Positions 1 to 8,784 of a DNA stretch of 64,000 nucleotides are shown here, one piece after another. The translations under genes were made by a program, and so were the position numbers. The stretch comes from Streptomyces actinomycinicus (GTDB taxonomy: Bacteria; Actinomycetota; Actinomycetes; Streptomycetales; Streptomycetaceae). Within the stretch, counting starts at the first letter, position 1, and each line of letters starts with the position of its first letter. The stretch spans positions 62,001-126,000 of the forward strand of contig NZ_JAERRK010000012.1 in NCBI RefSeq assembly GCF_016741775.1, given 5' to 3'. The notes under the pieces were generated by a model, which searched no databases, was not told the DNA's origin, and saw only the letters and a program-made list of their open reading frames with translations.

Positions 1-2976
1 CTGGAGCTGATGGACCACGGCATCGAGATCGAGCGCCGGGTCCGTGACGGCCTGCTGGAGATCGGCAAGAAGCTCGGCATCCCCCCGCTGGTCACCAACG
101 ACTCGCACTACACGTACGCGCACGAGGCGGGCGCCCACGACGCCCTGCTGTGCATCCAGACCGGCAAGAACCTCTCCGACCCGGACCGCTTCAAGTTCGA
201 CGGCACCGGCTACTACCTGAAGTCCACGGACGAGATGTACGCCATCGACTCCTCGGACGCCTGGCAGGAGGGCTGCGCCAACACGCTCCTCGTCGCCGAG
301 ATGGTGGACACCGACGGCATGTTCGAGAAGCGCGACCTCATGCCCAAGTTCGACATCCCCGAGGGGTACACCGAGGTCACCTGGTTCAAGGAGGAGGTCC
401 GCCGCGGCATGGAGCGCCGCTACCCGGGCGGCGTCCCCGAGGACCGCCAGAAGCAGGCCGACTACGAGATGGACACCATCATCTCGATGGGCTTCCCCGG
501 ATACTTCCTCGTGGTCGCCGACTTCATCATGTGGGCCAAGAAGCAGGGCATCGCGGTCGGCCCCGGCCGAGGCTCCGCGGCCGGCTCGATCGTGGCCTAC
601 GCCATGGGCATCACCGACCTCGACCCCATCCCGCACGGCCTGATCTTCGAGCGGTTCCTCAACCCCGAGCGCATCTCGATGCCCGATGTCGACATCGACT
701 TCGACGAGCGCAGGCGCGTCGAGGTGATCCGGTACGTGACCGAGAAGTACGGCGCCGACAAGGTCGCCATGATCGGCACGTACGGCACCATCAAGGCCAA
801 GAACGCGATCAAGGACTCCGCGCGCGTGCTGGGCTACCCGTACGCGATGGGCGACCGCATCACCAAGGCCATGCCCGCCGACGTCCTCGGCAAGGGCATC
901 CCGCTCTCCGGCATCACCGACTCCAGCCATCCCCGCTACAGCGAGGCCGGCGAGGTCCGCGGGATGTACGAGAACGAGCCGGACGTGAAGAAGGTCATCG
1001 ACACCGCCCGCGGTGTGGAGGGCCTGGTCCGGCAGATGGGTGTGCACGCGGCCGGCGTGATCATGTCCAGCGAGACCATCACCGAGCACGTCCCGGTCTG
1101 GGTCCGGCACACCGACGGCGTGACCATCACGCAGTGGGACTACCCGAGCTGCGAGTCGCTCGGCCTGCTGAAGATGGACTTCCTGGGCCTGCGCAACCTC
1201 ACGATCATGGACGACGCGGTCAAGATGGTGAAGGCCAACAAGGGCCTCGACATCGACCTGCTGTCGCTCCCGCTCGACGACCCCACGACCTTCGAACTGC
1301 TCCAGCGCGGCGACACCCTCGGCGTCTTCCAGTTCGACGGCGGCCCCATGCGGTCCCTGCTGCGGCTGATGAAGCCCGACAACTTCGAAGACATCTCCGC
1401 CGTGTCGGCCCTGTACCGCCCGGGCCCGATGGGCATGAACTCCCACACGAACTACGCGCTGCGCAAGAACGGGCAGCAGGAGATCACGCCGATCCACAAG
1501 GAGCTGGAAGAGCCCCTCAGGGAGGTCCTGGACGTCACCTACGGCCTGATCGTCTACCAGGAGCAGGTGCAGAAGGCCGCCCAGATCATCGCCGGCTACT
1601 CGCTCGGCGAGGCCGACATCCTCCGGCGCGTGATGGGCAAGAAGAAGCCCGAGGAGCTGGAGAAGAACTTCGTCATCTTCCAGGCCGGCGCCCGCAAGAA
1701 CGGCTACAGCGACGAGGCGATCCAGGCGCTCTGGGACGTGCTGGTCCCCTTCGCCGGCTACGCCTTCAACAAGGCGCACTCGGCCGCGTACGGCCTCGTC
1801 TCCTACTGGACGGCGTACCTCAAGGCGAACCACCCCGCCGAGTACATGGCCGCGCTGCTGACCTCCGTCAAGGACGACAAGGACAAGTCCGCGGTCTACC
1901 TCAACGAGTGCCGCCGCATGGGCATCCGGGTGCTCCCGCCGAACGTCAACGAGTCCGAGGCGAACTTCGCCGCCCAGGGCGACGACGTGATCCTCTTCGG
2001 CCTCTCCGCCGTCCGCAACGTCGGCACCAACGTCGTCGAGTCGATCATCAAGTGCCGCAAGGCCAAGGGGAAGTACACCTCCTTCCCCGACTACCTCGAC
2101 AAGGTCGACGCGGTGGTCTGCAACAAGCGCACCACGGAGTCGCTGATCAAGGCCGGCGCCTTCGACGAGATGGGCCACACCCGCAAGGGGCTCACCGCGC
2201 AGTACGAGCCGATGATCGACAACGTGGTCGCGGTCAAGCGCAAGGAGGCCGAGGGCCAGTTCGACCTCTTCGGCGGAATGGGCGAGGAGACCAGCAGCGA
2301 GCCCGGCTTCGGACTCGACGTGCAGTTCACCGACGAGGAGTGGGACAAGACGTATCTGCTCGCCCAGGAGCGGGAGATGCTCGGTCTGTACGTCTCCGAC
2401 CACCCGCTGTTCGGCCTGGAGCACGTGCTGTCCGACAAGGCCGACGCGGGCATCGCGCAGCTCACCGGCGGCGAGCACGCGGACGGCGCGGTCGTCACGA
2501 TCGGCGGCATCATCTCGGGCCTCCAGCGCAAGATGACCAAGCAGGGCAACGCCTGGGCGATCGCCACCGTCGAGGACCTGGCCGGCTCCATCGAGTGCAT
2601 GTTCTTCCCGGCGACCTACCAGCTGGTGTCGACCCAACTGGTCGAGGACGCCGTCGTGTTCGTCAAGGGGCGCCTGGACAAGCGCGAGGACGTGCCGCGC
2701 CTGGTGGCGATGGAACTGATGGTCCCGGACCTGTCCAACGCGGGCACCAACGCACCGGTGATCCTCACCATCCCGGCCACCCGGGTCACCCCGCCCATGG
2801 TCAGCCGGCTCGGCGAGATCCTCAGCCACCACAAGGGCGACAGCGAGGTCCGGATCAAGCTCCAGGGCCCGCGCAAGACGACCGTACTGCGCCTGGACCG
2901 GCACCGGGTCAAGCCCGACCCGGCGCTCTTCGGCGACCTGAAGGTGCTGCTCGGCCCGTCCTGTCTGGCCGGCTGA
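1..2976 (+). CDS. dnaE: DNA polymerase III alpha subunit, 3' part (5' end outside window)
   Basis: Catalytic subunit of the replicative polymerase. About 991 residues are visible. Full actinobacterial DnaE1 is near 1180, so roughly 190 N-terminal residues (most of the PHP domain) lie upstream. Seen: the palm aspartates in PDVDIDF (codons from about 682), the GRGSAAGS motif shortly before it, the tau-binding/fingers region, and a C-terminal OB fold (VVTIGGIISGLQRK, near residues 835-900). The frame is open from base 1 to the TGA at 2974-2976. Codon use matches its neighbours. The length and DnaE1 features argue against the mutagenic DnaE2 paralogue. A tandem repeat and a strong hairpin follow the stop. 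Confidence 0.97.
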   Translation: MELMDHGIEIERRVRDGLLEIGKKLGIPPLVTNDSHYTYAHEAGAHDALLCIQTGKNLSDPDRFKFDGTGYYLKSTDEMYAIDSSDAWQEGCANTLLVAEMVDTDGMFEKRDLMPKFDIPEGYTEVTWFKEEVRRGMERRYPGGVPEDRQKQADYEMDTIISMGFPGYFLVVADFIMWAKKQGIAVGPGRGSAAGSIVAYAMGITDLDPIPHGLIFERFLNPERISMPDVDIDFDERRRVEVIRYVTEKYGADKVAMIGTYGTIKAKNAIKDSARVLGYPYAMGDRITKAMPADVLGKGIPLSGITDSSHPRYSEAGEVRGMYENEPDVKKVIDTARGVEGLVRQMGVHAAGVIMSSETITEHVPVWVRHTDGVTITQWDYPSCESLGLLKMDFLGLRNLTIMDDAVKMVKANKGLDIDLLSLPLDDPTTFELLQRGDTLGVFQFDGGPMRSLLRLMKPDNFEDISAVSALYRPGPMGMNSHTNYALRKNGQQEITPIHKELEEPLREVLDVTYGLIVYQEQVQKAAQIIAGYSLGEADILRRVMGKKKPEELEKNFVIFQAGARKNGYSDEAIQALWDVLVPFAGYAFNKAHSAAYGLVSYWTAYLKANHPAEYMAALLTSVKDDKDKSAVYLNECRRMGIRVLPPNVNESEANFAAQGDDVILFGLSAVRNVGTNVVESIIKCRKAKGKYTSFPDYLDKVDAVVCNKRTTESLIKAGAFDEMGHTRKGLTAQYEPMIDNVVAVKRKEAEGQFDLFGGMGEETSSEPGFGLDVQFTDEEWDKTYLLAQEREMLGLYVSDHPLFGLEHVLSDKADAGIAQLTGGEHADGAVVTIGGIISGLQRKMTKQGNAWAIATVEDLAGSIECMFFPATYQLVSTQLVEDAVVFVKGRLDKREDVPRLVAMELMVPDLSNAGTNAPVILTIPATRVTPPMVSRLGEILSHHKGDSEVRIKLQGPRKTTVLRLDRHRVKPDPALFGDLKVLLGPSCLAG

Positions 2977-2997
2977 GACCCCGCGGCACGCGGCGCC

Positions 2998-3065
2998 GAG
3001 AGCAGTACCGAGGGCAACGGCGAGAGCAGTACCGGGGCAACGGCGAGAGCAGCGCCGGAAACGGC
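2998..3065. repeat. Three degenerate 21-24 bp tandem repeats after dnaE
   Basis: Units start at 2998 (24 bp), 3022 (23 bp) and 3045 (21 bp). Each begins GAGAGCAG and ends AACGGC. They lie between the dnaE stop and its terminator and code for nothing I recognise. Unequal unit lengths suggest slippage with small deletions. Confidence 0.8.
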
Positions 3066-3071
3066 AGCGAG

Positions 3072-3102
3072 AAGGGGCGCACCCATGGCGGGTGCGCCCC
3101 TT
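3072..3102. terminator. Terminator between dnaE and the 57-aa gene
   Basis: Perfect 13-bp inverted repeat: arms 3072-3084 and 3090-3102, 5-nt loop ATGGC, ending in TT. It lies between the ends of the converging dnaE and the minus-strand mini-gene at 3129-3302, so it probably works in both directions. Confidence 0.85.
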
Positions 3103-3128
3103 CCGTGTGCCTGGGCTACAACTGCCCG

Positions 3129-3302
3129 TTAGTTGTGGCCGAAGCTCTTCTGCTTCTTGCCACGCGCAACTTCAGACGGGCTGCCCGGAGTGTGCGCCAT
3201 CGGCGGCTCGTGCTCCTCGGCCGAGGAGCGCTGTGCGTGCTCGTTCTGCTGAGCGCGGTTCTGCGGGCCGGCCTGCTTGCGGTTGTTCTTGTTCTTGGCC
3301 AT
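3129..3302 (-). CDS. 57-aa basic, low-complexity mini-protein
   Basis: Short reading frame: ATG at 3302, TAA at 3129-3131. The N-terminus is very basic and Asn-rich (MAKNKNNRKQAGPQNRAQQ), then a Gln/Glu-rich middle, and a basic end (GKKQKSFGHN). AGGAG, read on the minus strand, sits about 8 nt before the ATG. The stop lies next to a bidirectional terminator. Codon bias and the clean start support a real gene. There is no domain or membrane segment. I know similar tiny basic proteins beside dnaE in streptomycetes but no function; nucleic-acid binding is only a guess from charge. Confidence 0.7.
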   Translation of the reverse strand: MAKNKNNRKQAGPQNRAQQNEHAQRSSAEEHEPPMAHTPGSPSEVARGKKQKSFGHN

Positions 3303-3527
3303 GGTGATCTGCCTCCTGTGGGGGATCTAGGGGCCAGGGCCGGGACCAGATTCACATAAGCTGACATCAAGCGCATGTCGGATAATTACCGTGTGTGACA
3401 GGGCAGCTGGGCGGACGGGATCCGCAAACGCCACGCCGAAGATCGAGTTCGGGCCGTTAACCCCCGCGCGGTCGGGCAGACTCGAAGGAAGTCCGAAGCA
3501 AAACCTCCCGGGAAGAGGGTGAGTCGC

Positions 3528-4751
3528 GTGGACCGTTGCATCGTCCTGGTGGACGCCGGGTATCTGCTGGGTGCCGCCGCCAGCCTCCTCGCCGGTGAGC
3601 CCTCGCGGTCCCGGATCACCGTCGACCATGCCGCACTGATCCAGGCGCTGCGCGAACGCGCGGAGTCCGACACCGAGCGACCGCTGCTACGGATCTACTG
3701 GTTCGACGGCGCCCCCGACCGGGTCCCCCAGCCGGAGCACCGCCGGCTGCGCGTGATGCCCCGGGTCACCGTCCGGCTTGGCGCCCTGACCCGCAGCGAC
3801 GGACGCTGGGCCCAGAAGGGCGTCGACGCGGCCATGCACGCCGAGCTGACCGAGCTGGCCCGTAACCGCGCCTGCTCCGACGTCGTCCTCGTCACCGGCG
3901 ACGGCGACCTGCTGCCCGGCATGATGGCCGCCAAGGAGCACGGCGTCGCCGTCCATCTGTGGGCCGTCCAGGCCGCCGACGGCGACTACAACCAGTCCGA
4001 GGACCTGGTCGCCGAGGCCGACGAACGGCGCGTGCTGGACCGCGCCTGGATCACCAAGGCCGTCCGCGCCAAGGAACTGACCGGCGTCTGCGCGCCGCCG
4101 CCGGCCCCCCGCCCCGAGATCGCCGCGATCCTCTCCGCGCCGCTGCCCGAGTCCGCGCTCGCCACCACCGCCGAGCGGCCCGCCGAGCAGCCCGGGCACC
4201 CGCCGGCCGCCACGGCGGCGGGGACCGGCACGCCCGAGCGGGTCCCCGCGCCCAAGGGTGTCCCCACCCCCAAGGACCTCGCCGCGCTGCGCGCACCCGG
4301 CGCCCAGCCCGCGCAGCACCCGGCGTCCGCGACCCTGCGCTGGTCCTCGGACAAGGGCTGGGTCGACCGGCCGGGCGTGGTCGCCGAGCCGCCCGACGTC
4401 GCCTCCATGCCGACGCTCGCCCAGCTCACCACCGCCGAGCAGCGGTGGGCCGACCGCGAGGAGGACATCACCACCGTCGGCGGCGACCCGTACGAGGTGG
4501 GACAGGTCTTCGCCCGCCGCTGGATCTCCCGGCTCGGCGACCAGGTCCACCTGCAGAAGCTCGCGCAGCTCTACCCGCGCATCCCGCACCGCATCGACGG
4601 GGAGCTGCTGCGGTACGCGGCCCGGTTCGGGCTGCTGGCCCACAAGGACGACCAGATCGACGAGCACGACCGTTACGCCATTCGGGCGGGGTTCTGGCGT
4701 GAGATCGATGTTCCGGCCGCCGGCGAACAGCACGCGCCCGCCGCCGATTGA
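3528..4751 (+). CDS. NYN (PIN-like) domain protein
   Basis: About 407 aa. The N-terminal 160 residues form an NYN/LabA-like PIN fold: CIVLVDAGYL with the first acidic residue at the N-terminus, KGVDAAMHAEL in the middle, and VVLVTGDGDLLPGM with the later aspartates. This acid set is typical of metal-dependent RNases of the family. A Pro/Ala-rich linker (about 190-270) leads to a C-terminal region near 310-395 that may be winged-helix/OST-HTH-like. Start: GTG at 3528 is 9 nt after GGAAGAGG (3511-3518). A GTG at 3519 in the same frame touches that site and is less likely. RNA cleavage is inferred from the family. Confidence 0.85.
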   Translation: MDRCIVLVDAGYLLGAAASLLAGEPSRSRITVDHAALIQALRERAESDTERPLLRIYWFDGAPDRVPQPEHRRLRVMPRVTVRLGALTRSDGRWAQKGVDAAMHAELTELARNRACSDVVLVTGDGDLLPGMMAAKEHGVAVHLWAVQAADGDYNQSEDLVAEADERRVLDRAWITKAVRAKELTGVCAPPPAPRPEIAAILSAPLPESALATTAERPAEQPGHPPAATAAGTGTPERVPAPKGVPTPKDLAALRAPGAQPAQHPASATLRWSSDKGWVDRPGVVAEPPDVASMPTLAQLTTAEQRWADREEDITTVGGDPYEVGQVFARRWISRLGDQVHLQKLAQLYPRIPHRIDGELLRYAARFGLLAHKDDQIDEHDRYAIRAGFWREIDVPAAGEQHAPAAD

Positions 4752-4795
4752 ACCGGGTAGCCGCCCCCGAGGGCGAGCAAGGCCCCGGGACCCCG

Positions 4796-4801
4796 TAGGC
4801 T
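4796..4801 (+). promoter_or_regulatory. -10 element of a probable leaderless ABC ATPase transcript
   Basis: TAGGCT ends 8 nt before the GTG at 4810, and there is no Shine-Dalgarno sequence. The spacing puts the transcription start on the start codon. Confidence 0.5.
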
Positions 4802-4809
4802 CGTCCCTT

Positions 4810-5823
4810 GTGAGTACGCGCGCGGGACAGGCACTTCGGTACGACGAGGTCGTACGCGTGCGCGGACTCGGCAAGACCTATCCGGCCGTGAAGGGCCGCC
4901 GGGGCACGCCCGGGACGCCCGAGGTGCGGGCCACCGACGACGTCGGGCTGGAGGTGCGGCGCGGGGAGGTCTTCGGGCTGCTCGGGCCGAACGGCGCCGG
5001 CAAGTCCACCCTCGTACGGCAGCTCACCGGGCTGCTGCGGCCGGACACGGGCAGCGTCGAGATCCTCGGCCACGACATCGTGAAGCATCCCGAGCGGGCC
5101 GCGCGGATCCTCGCCTACCTGGGCCAGGAGTCCTCCGCCCTGGACGAGCTGACCGTGTCGCTCGCCGTCGAGACCACCGGACGCCTGCGCGGCCTGGACG
5201 TACGGCGGGCGCGGGCCGAGCGGGACGCCGTACTGGAGGAGCTGGGACTCACCCCGCTCGCCGGACGGGCCCTGAAGAAGCTGTCCGGCGGGCAGCGGCG
5301 GCTCGCCTGTTTCGCCGCCGCCCTCGTCGGGGAGCGGCCGCTGCTCGTGCTGGACGAGCCGACCACCGGCATGGACCCGGTGGCCCGGCGCGCCGTGTGG
5401 GCCGCCGTCGACCGGCGGCGGGCCGAGCGCGGCACGACCGTGCTGCTGGTCACCCACAACGTCATCGAGGCCGAGACCGTGCTCGACCGGGTCGCCGTGC
5501 TCGACCAGGGCCGGGTCATCGCCTGCGACACCCCGGCCGGGCTCAAGGCGCAGGTCGCCGGCGAGGTGCGGGTGGAGCTGGTGTGGCGGGAGCGGGCGCC
5601 GCTGGAGGTGCCCGAGGTCGCGGCGCTGCGCGAGCGGGCCGTGGAGTCCGGCCGGCGCTGGACGCTCCGGCTCGCGCCCGAGGAGGCCCGCGCCGTCGTC
5701 GCCACGGTGACCGGCGGGACCGCCTTCGCCGCCCTGGACGACTTCACGCTCGCCACGCCCAGCCTGGAGGACGTCTATCTGGCGCTCGGCGGCGCGGCCC
5801 GGCAGGGTCTGGTGAAGGCATGA
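4810..5823 (+). CDS. ABC transporter ATP-binding protein (drug-exporter type)
   Basis: 337 aa. Single nucleotide-binding domain: Walker A GPNGAGKST near residue 60, signature LSGGQRR near 160, Walker B LLVLDEPTTGMDP near 180, switch His in VTHNV. A C-terminal region follows, as in DrrA/CcmA-type exporter ATPases. The start is GTG 4810, where a TAGGCT hexamer gives a leaderless start; the open frame further upstream is a shadow of the NYN gene. The permease follows 82 bp later. Substrate unknown. Confidence 0.93.
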   Translation: MSTRAGQALRYDEVVRVRGLGKTYPAVKGRRGTPGTPEVRATDDVGLEVRRGEVFGLLGPNGAGKSTLVRQLTGLLRPDTGSVEILGHDIVKHPERAARILAYLGQESSALDELTVSLAVETTGRLRGLDVRRARAERDAVLEELGLTPLAGRALKKLSGGQRRLACFAAALVGERPLLVLDEPTTGMDPVARRAVWAAVDRRRAERGTTVLLVTHNVIEAETVLDRVAVLDQGRVIACDTPAGLKAQVAGEVRVELVWRERAPLEVPEVAALRERAVESGRRWTLRLAPEEARAVVATVTGGTAFAALDDFTLATPSLEDVYLALGGAARQGLVKA

Positions 5824-5905
5824 GCACGCGGGCCGCCGTACGCCTGAGGATGTGCACGACTGCCGTGGGGAACGCGACTGCCGTAGGGAAGAGGAGCAGC
5901 TCGTC

Positions 5906-6727
5906 GTGAGTGTCGTACCCGCCGAGGTTCTGCCGGGCGGCGCCCGGGCCGTTCCGCAGACGGCGCCCGGCGCGGCCGAGCTGGGGCCGCCCGCGCGGCT
6001 GTGGCCGTCGCTGGTGGCCGTCTACCGGGCGCAGTTGTCCCGGGCCCGGGTGGCCAGGATCCCGCTGCTGTTCGTGGCGACCTTCCAGTCCGTCGGCATC
6101 ACCGTGATGATGCGGGGCGTCGTCGACAGCGGCGGCGAGGCACAGTCCGTGGTGGCGGGCTCCTCGGTGCTCGTGGTGGCGTACGTCGCACTGAACCTGC
6201 TCTCCCAGTACTTCGGGCAGCTGCGGGCCAGCGGCGGCCTCGACCACTACGCCACCCTGCCGGTGCCGCCGGCGGCGGTGGTGCTCGGCGCGGCGGCGGC
6301 GTACGCCTCCTTCACCGTGCCGGGGACGCTGGTGACCGCCGTCTTCGGCTGCGTGCTGTTCGGGCTGCCGCTGTCCAACCTGTGGATCCTGGTGGCCGTC
6401 ATCCCGCTCGCGGGGGCCGCGCTCGCCGGGCTCGGTGCCGCCTGCGGGCTGCTCGCGCCCCGGCCCGAGCTGGCCACCCTGCTCGGCCAGCTGGGCATGT
6501 CGGCGGCGCTGCTGCTGGGTGTGCTGCCGGCCGACCGGATGCCGGGGGTCGTACGGCTGGCCCGTGATCTGCTGCCGTCCACCTACGGCGTGGAGGCGTA
6601 CGCGCGCACGTTCGGGGCACACCCGGACTGGGCAGTCGTCCTTGCCGACCTGGGGGTGTGCGCGGGTGTCGGAGTCATCTCGCTGGCGGTGGCGACCCGG
6701 GCGTACCGCAGGGCCGCCGTCCGGTGA
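5906..6727 (+). CDS. ABC-2 type transporter permease
   Basis: 273 aa with about six hydrophobic segments (from about residue 50 to the C-terminus), as in DrrB-like ABC-2 permeases. Start GTG 5906 has GAGGAG at 5891-5896, a 9-nt gap. Partner of the ATPase upstream; together they form a two-component exporter. Substrate unknown. No other catalytic motif seen. Confidence 0.9.
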   Translation: MSVVPAEVLPGGARAVPQTAPGAAELGPPARLWPSLVAVYRAQLSRARVARIPLLFVATFQSVGITVMMRGVVDSGGEAQSVVAGSSVLVVAYVALNLLSQYFGQLRASGGLDHYATLPVPPAAVVLGAAAAYASFTVPGTLVTAVFGCVLFGLPLSNLWILVAVIPLAGAALAGLGAACGLLAPRPELATLLGQLGMSAALLLGVLPADRMPGVVRLARDLLPSTYGVEAYARTFGAHPDWAVVLADLGVCAGVGVISLAVATRAYRRAAVR

Positions 6728-6761
6728 CGCGGCCCACAGGGCGACCTGGCACGATGTCAGG

Positions 6762-7400
6762 GTGACCGCACCGCTGACTCCGCCGACGCCACCGCACGAC
6801 CACTCCCCGCACCAGGTCTGGGAGGCCCCGCCGCCCGCCGGGACGCCGGGCGCGGGCTTGTACGAACAGGACGGCCCCGGGATGAAGACCGAAGTGCGGG
6901 AGGCCGCCGTCATCACGGTGGTGGTGGCGCTCGGCGGGGTGCTGCTGGGGCTGCTGTGGTGGTGGCTGGCGCCGCACGTGCCGCTGGTCGGTGACGAGAT
7001 CGACAAGAGCTGGGTGGTCTACTTCAAGGACACCGAGGGGGAGCAGGCGGCCGGGGTGGACGGCACGTTCGCCCTGCTGGGGCTGGCCTTCGGGCTGGTC
7101 AGTGCGGTGGCCGTGTTCCTGCTGCGGCGGCGTGGCGGGGTGCCGCTGGCCGTTGCGCTGGGCGTCGGCGGGCTGCTCGGGTCGCTGCTGGCGTGGCGGC
7201 TCGGGGTGTGGCTCGGACCGGAGTCCGACGTGCTCGCGCGTGCGCAGGCCGTGGGCAAGGGGGTGACGTTCTCGGCGCCGCTGAAGCTGTCGGCGAAAGG
7301 GGCGTTGCTGGCGTGGCCGTTCGCCGGGTTGCTGGTGCACCTCGGACTGACCGCGCTGTTCGGGCCCCGGGATCCCGAGCCGCCGTACCCGCAGCAGTAG
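6762..7400 (+). CDS. DUF2567-like membrane protein
   Basis: 212 aa. A Pro/His-rich cytoplasmic N-terminus (about 1-45) is followed by four hydrophobic segments; the loop after the first has WVVYFKDTEGEQAAG. This layout fits the actinobacterial DUF2567 family, of unknown function. Start GTG 6762 is preceded by CACGAT (6750-6755), 6 nt away, so it is likely leaderless and separate from the ABC genes. Confidence 0.8.
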   Translation: MTAPLTPPTPPHDHSPHQVWEAPPPAGTPGAGLYEQDGPGMKTEVREAAVITVVVALGGVLLGLLWWWLAPHVPLVGDEIDKSWVVYFKDTEGEQAAGVDGTFALLGLAFGLVSAVAVFLLRRRGGVPLAVALGVGGLLGSLLAWRLGVWLGPESDVLARAQAVGKGVTFSAPLKLSAKGALLAWPFAGLLVHLGLTALFGPRDPEPPYPQQ

Positions 7401-7509
7401 CTTTCCGGGCCGCCCGCCCGGTTCGGCCGGCCGGGTGGCGCACGGAGAGACCGCCCCGGCCACCCGCACGTACAAGGCGCCGGCCCCTGGCGGGAGGCGG
7501 CGTGCTGTG

Positions 7510-8013
7510 TCAACCCCTGCCGATGGGGGCCAGTACCGCGTTCGTCAGTACCGCCAGGTCCCCGGGGGACAGTTCGACCTCCAGGCCCCGGCGGCCCGCC
7601 GAGACGCAGATCGTCCCGTGCGAGTCCGCGGAGTCGTCGATGACCGTGCGGAGCTTCTTGCGCTGGCCCAGGGGGGAGATGCCGCCGCGGACGTAGCCCG
7701 TGGTGCGTTCGGCGAGGGCCGGGTCGGCCATGGCGGCGCGCTTGCCGCCCACGGCCGCCGCGAGGGCTTTGAGGTCGAGGGAGCCGGCCACCGGGACCAC
7801 GCCGACCACCAGGGAGCCGTCCACGTCGGCCACCAGGGTCTTGAAGACGCGGTCGGGGGAGACGCCCATCGCCTCGGCCGCCTCCTCGCCGTAGGACGGG
7901 TGGGACGGGTCGTGGTCGTAGGCGTGGACCATGAAGTCCACGCCCGCCGCGCTCAGGGCCACCGTCGCCGGCGTGCCCCCGGACTGCTGCTGCTTCTTCG
8001 GCTTCTTCGCCAT
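7510..8013 (-). CDS. ybaK: Cys-tRNA(Pro) deacylase, YbaK/EbsC family
   Basis: 167 aa, the usual length. YbaK-type proteins hydrolyse Cys-tRNA(Pro) made by prolyl-tRNA synthetase. Seen: the basic start MAKKPKKQQQ, the conserved HDPSHPSYGEEAAEAMG, VFKTLVAD, the Lys in LDLKALAAAVGGKRA, and TTGYVRGGISPLGQRKK, which carries the family glycines. Its start is 16 bp after the LON-domain gene upstream, so co-transcription is likely. Confidence 0.93.
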   Translation of the reverse strand: MAKKPKKQQQSGGTPATVALSAAGVDFMVHAYDHDPSHPSYGEEAAEAMGVSPDRVFKTLVADVDGSLVVGVVPVAGSLDLKALAAAVGGKRAAMADPALAERTTGYVRGGISPLGQRKKLRTVIDDSADSHGTICVSAGRRGLEVELSPGDLAVLTNAVLAPIGRG

Positions 8014-8029
8014 CAGGAGTGCGGTTCCC

Positions 8030-8770
8030 TCAGTTCATGCTGGTCGGCGTCCGCGTCAGCTCGAACGCGGGCAACGACGGCAGACTACGGATGATGGCCG
8101 TCTCGGCGCGCAGGAGTTTCAGCTCGTCCCGGAGCCGGGAGGCGGTGTCCGGGGCCTGGAGCAGCCGCTGCTTCGTCGGCGTGTCCAGCACCATCGCCGC
8201 CGCCACCAGGTACGACACCACGCTCGGATCGTCCGGCAGCTCCGTACTCGAGGACAGGGAGCGCTCCCGGGCACCGGCGAGGCGCTTCTGGTACTGGCGG
8301 AAGGAGCGCAGCACGCCCTCGGCCAGTGTGCCGGCCTCGTCGCCGGGCTCCTCCGGCAGCTCCTCCAGCTCCGCCGTCAGGAAGGGGCCCGAGGCGTCCA
8401 CGGAGAGCAGGCGGACCCGGGTCGTGCCCGTCGCCAGCACCTCGAACGTGCCGTCGGCCCGCTCCCGGATGGTCGCCGCGTCCGCCACGCACCCCACCCC
8501 GTGCAAGGCACGGACCGGGTCGGGGCCGAAGCCGGCGGCCGGGCCGCGTTCGGGCTGGGCGGTGGGATCCGGCATGCCGGGGGCGCTCGGCGCGACCTCG
8601 TGGCCGTCGCGGATGGCCACGACGGCGAACCGGCGCGGCTCGTCCTCGGGGGTCTTCAGCAGCTCGCGCATCATGGCGCGATAACGCTCCTCGAAGACGT
8701 TCAGCGGCAGCACGAGCCCCGGGTACAGCACCGAGTTCAGCGGAAAGAGCGGGAGACGGACGGTGGTCAC
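8030..8770 (-). CDS. LON substrate-binding domain protein
   Basis: 246 aa. The N-terminal LON domain is clear: PLFPLNSVLYPGLVLPLNVFE, then RRFAVVAI and GCVADA. There is no AAA+ or Ser/Lys protease domain, so this is the stand-alone LonN type, of unknown role. GTG start at 8770. TAGGCT at 8784-8779 ends 8 nt before it and contains the stop codon of the gene before, so this gene may have its own leaderless transcript as well as read-through. Confidence 0.9.
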   Translation of the reverse strand: MTTVRLPLFPLNSVLYPGLVLPLNVFEERYRAMMRELLKTPEDEPRRFAVVAIRDGHEVAPSAPGMPDPTAQPERGPAAGFGPDPVRALHGVGCVADAATIRERADGTFEVLATGTTRVRLLSVDASGPFLTAELEELPEEPGDEAGTLAEGVLRSFRQYQKRLAGARERSLSSSTELPDDPSVVSYLVAAAMVLDTPTKQRLLQAPDTASRLRDELKLLRAETAIIRSLPSLPAFELTRTPTSMN

Positions 8771-8778
8771 GGCGCCCC

Positions 8779-8784
8779 AGCCTA
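8779..8784 (-). promoter_or_regulatory. -10 hexamer that includes the preceding gene's stop codon
   Basis: Read on the minus strand, the upstream gene ends ...CAT TAG and continues GCT. TAGGCT is the common actinobacterial -10 form, 8 nt before the GTG of the LON gene. Confidence 0.45.

Noticed and set aside
150-3359. Very long open frame (1069 codons) overlapping dnaE
   Set aside because: It is the +1 shadow of dnaE: Arg/Gly/Pro-rich translation with no domain, and it extends past the terminator.
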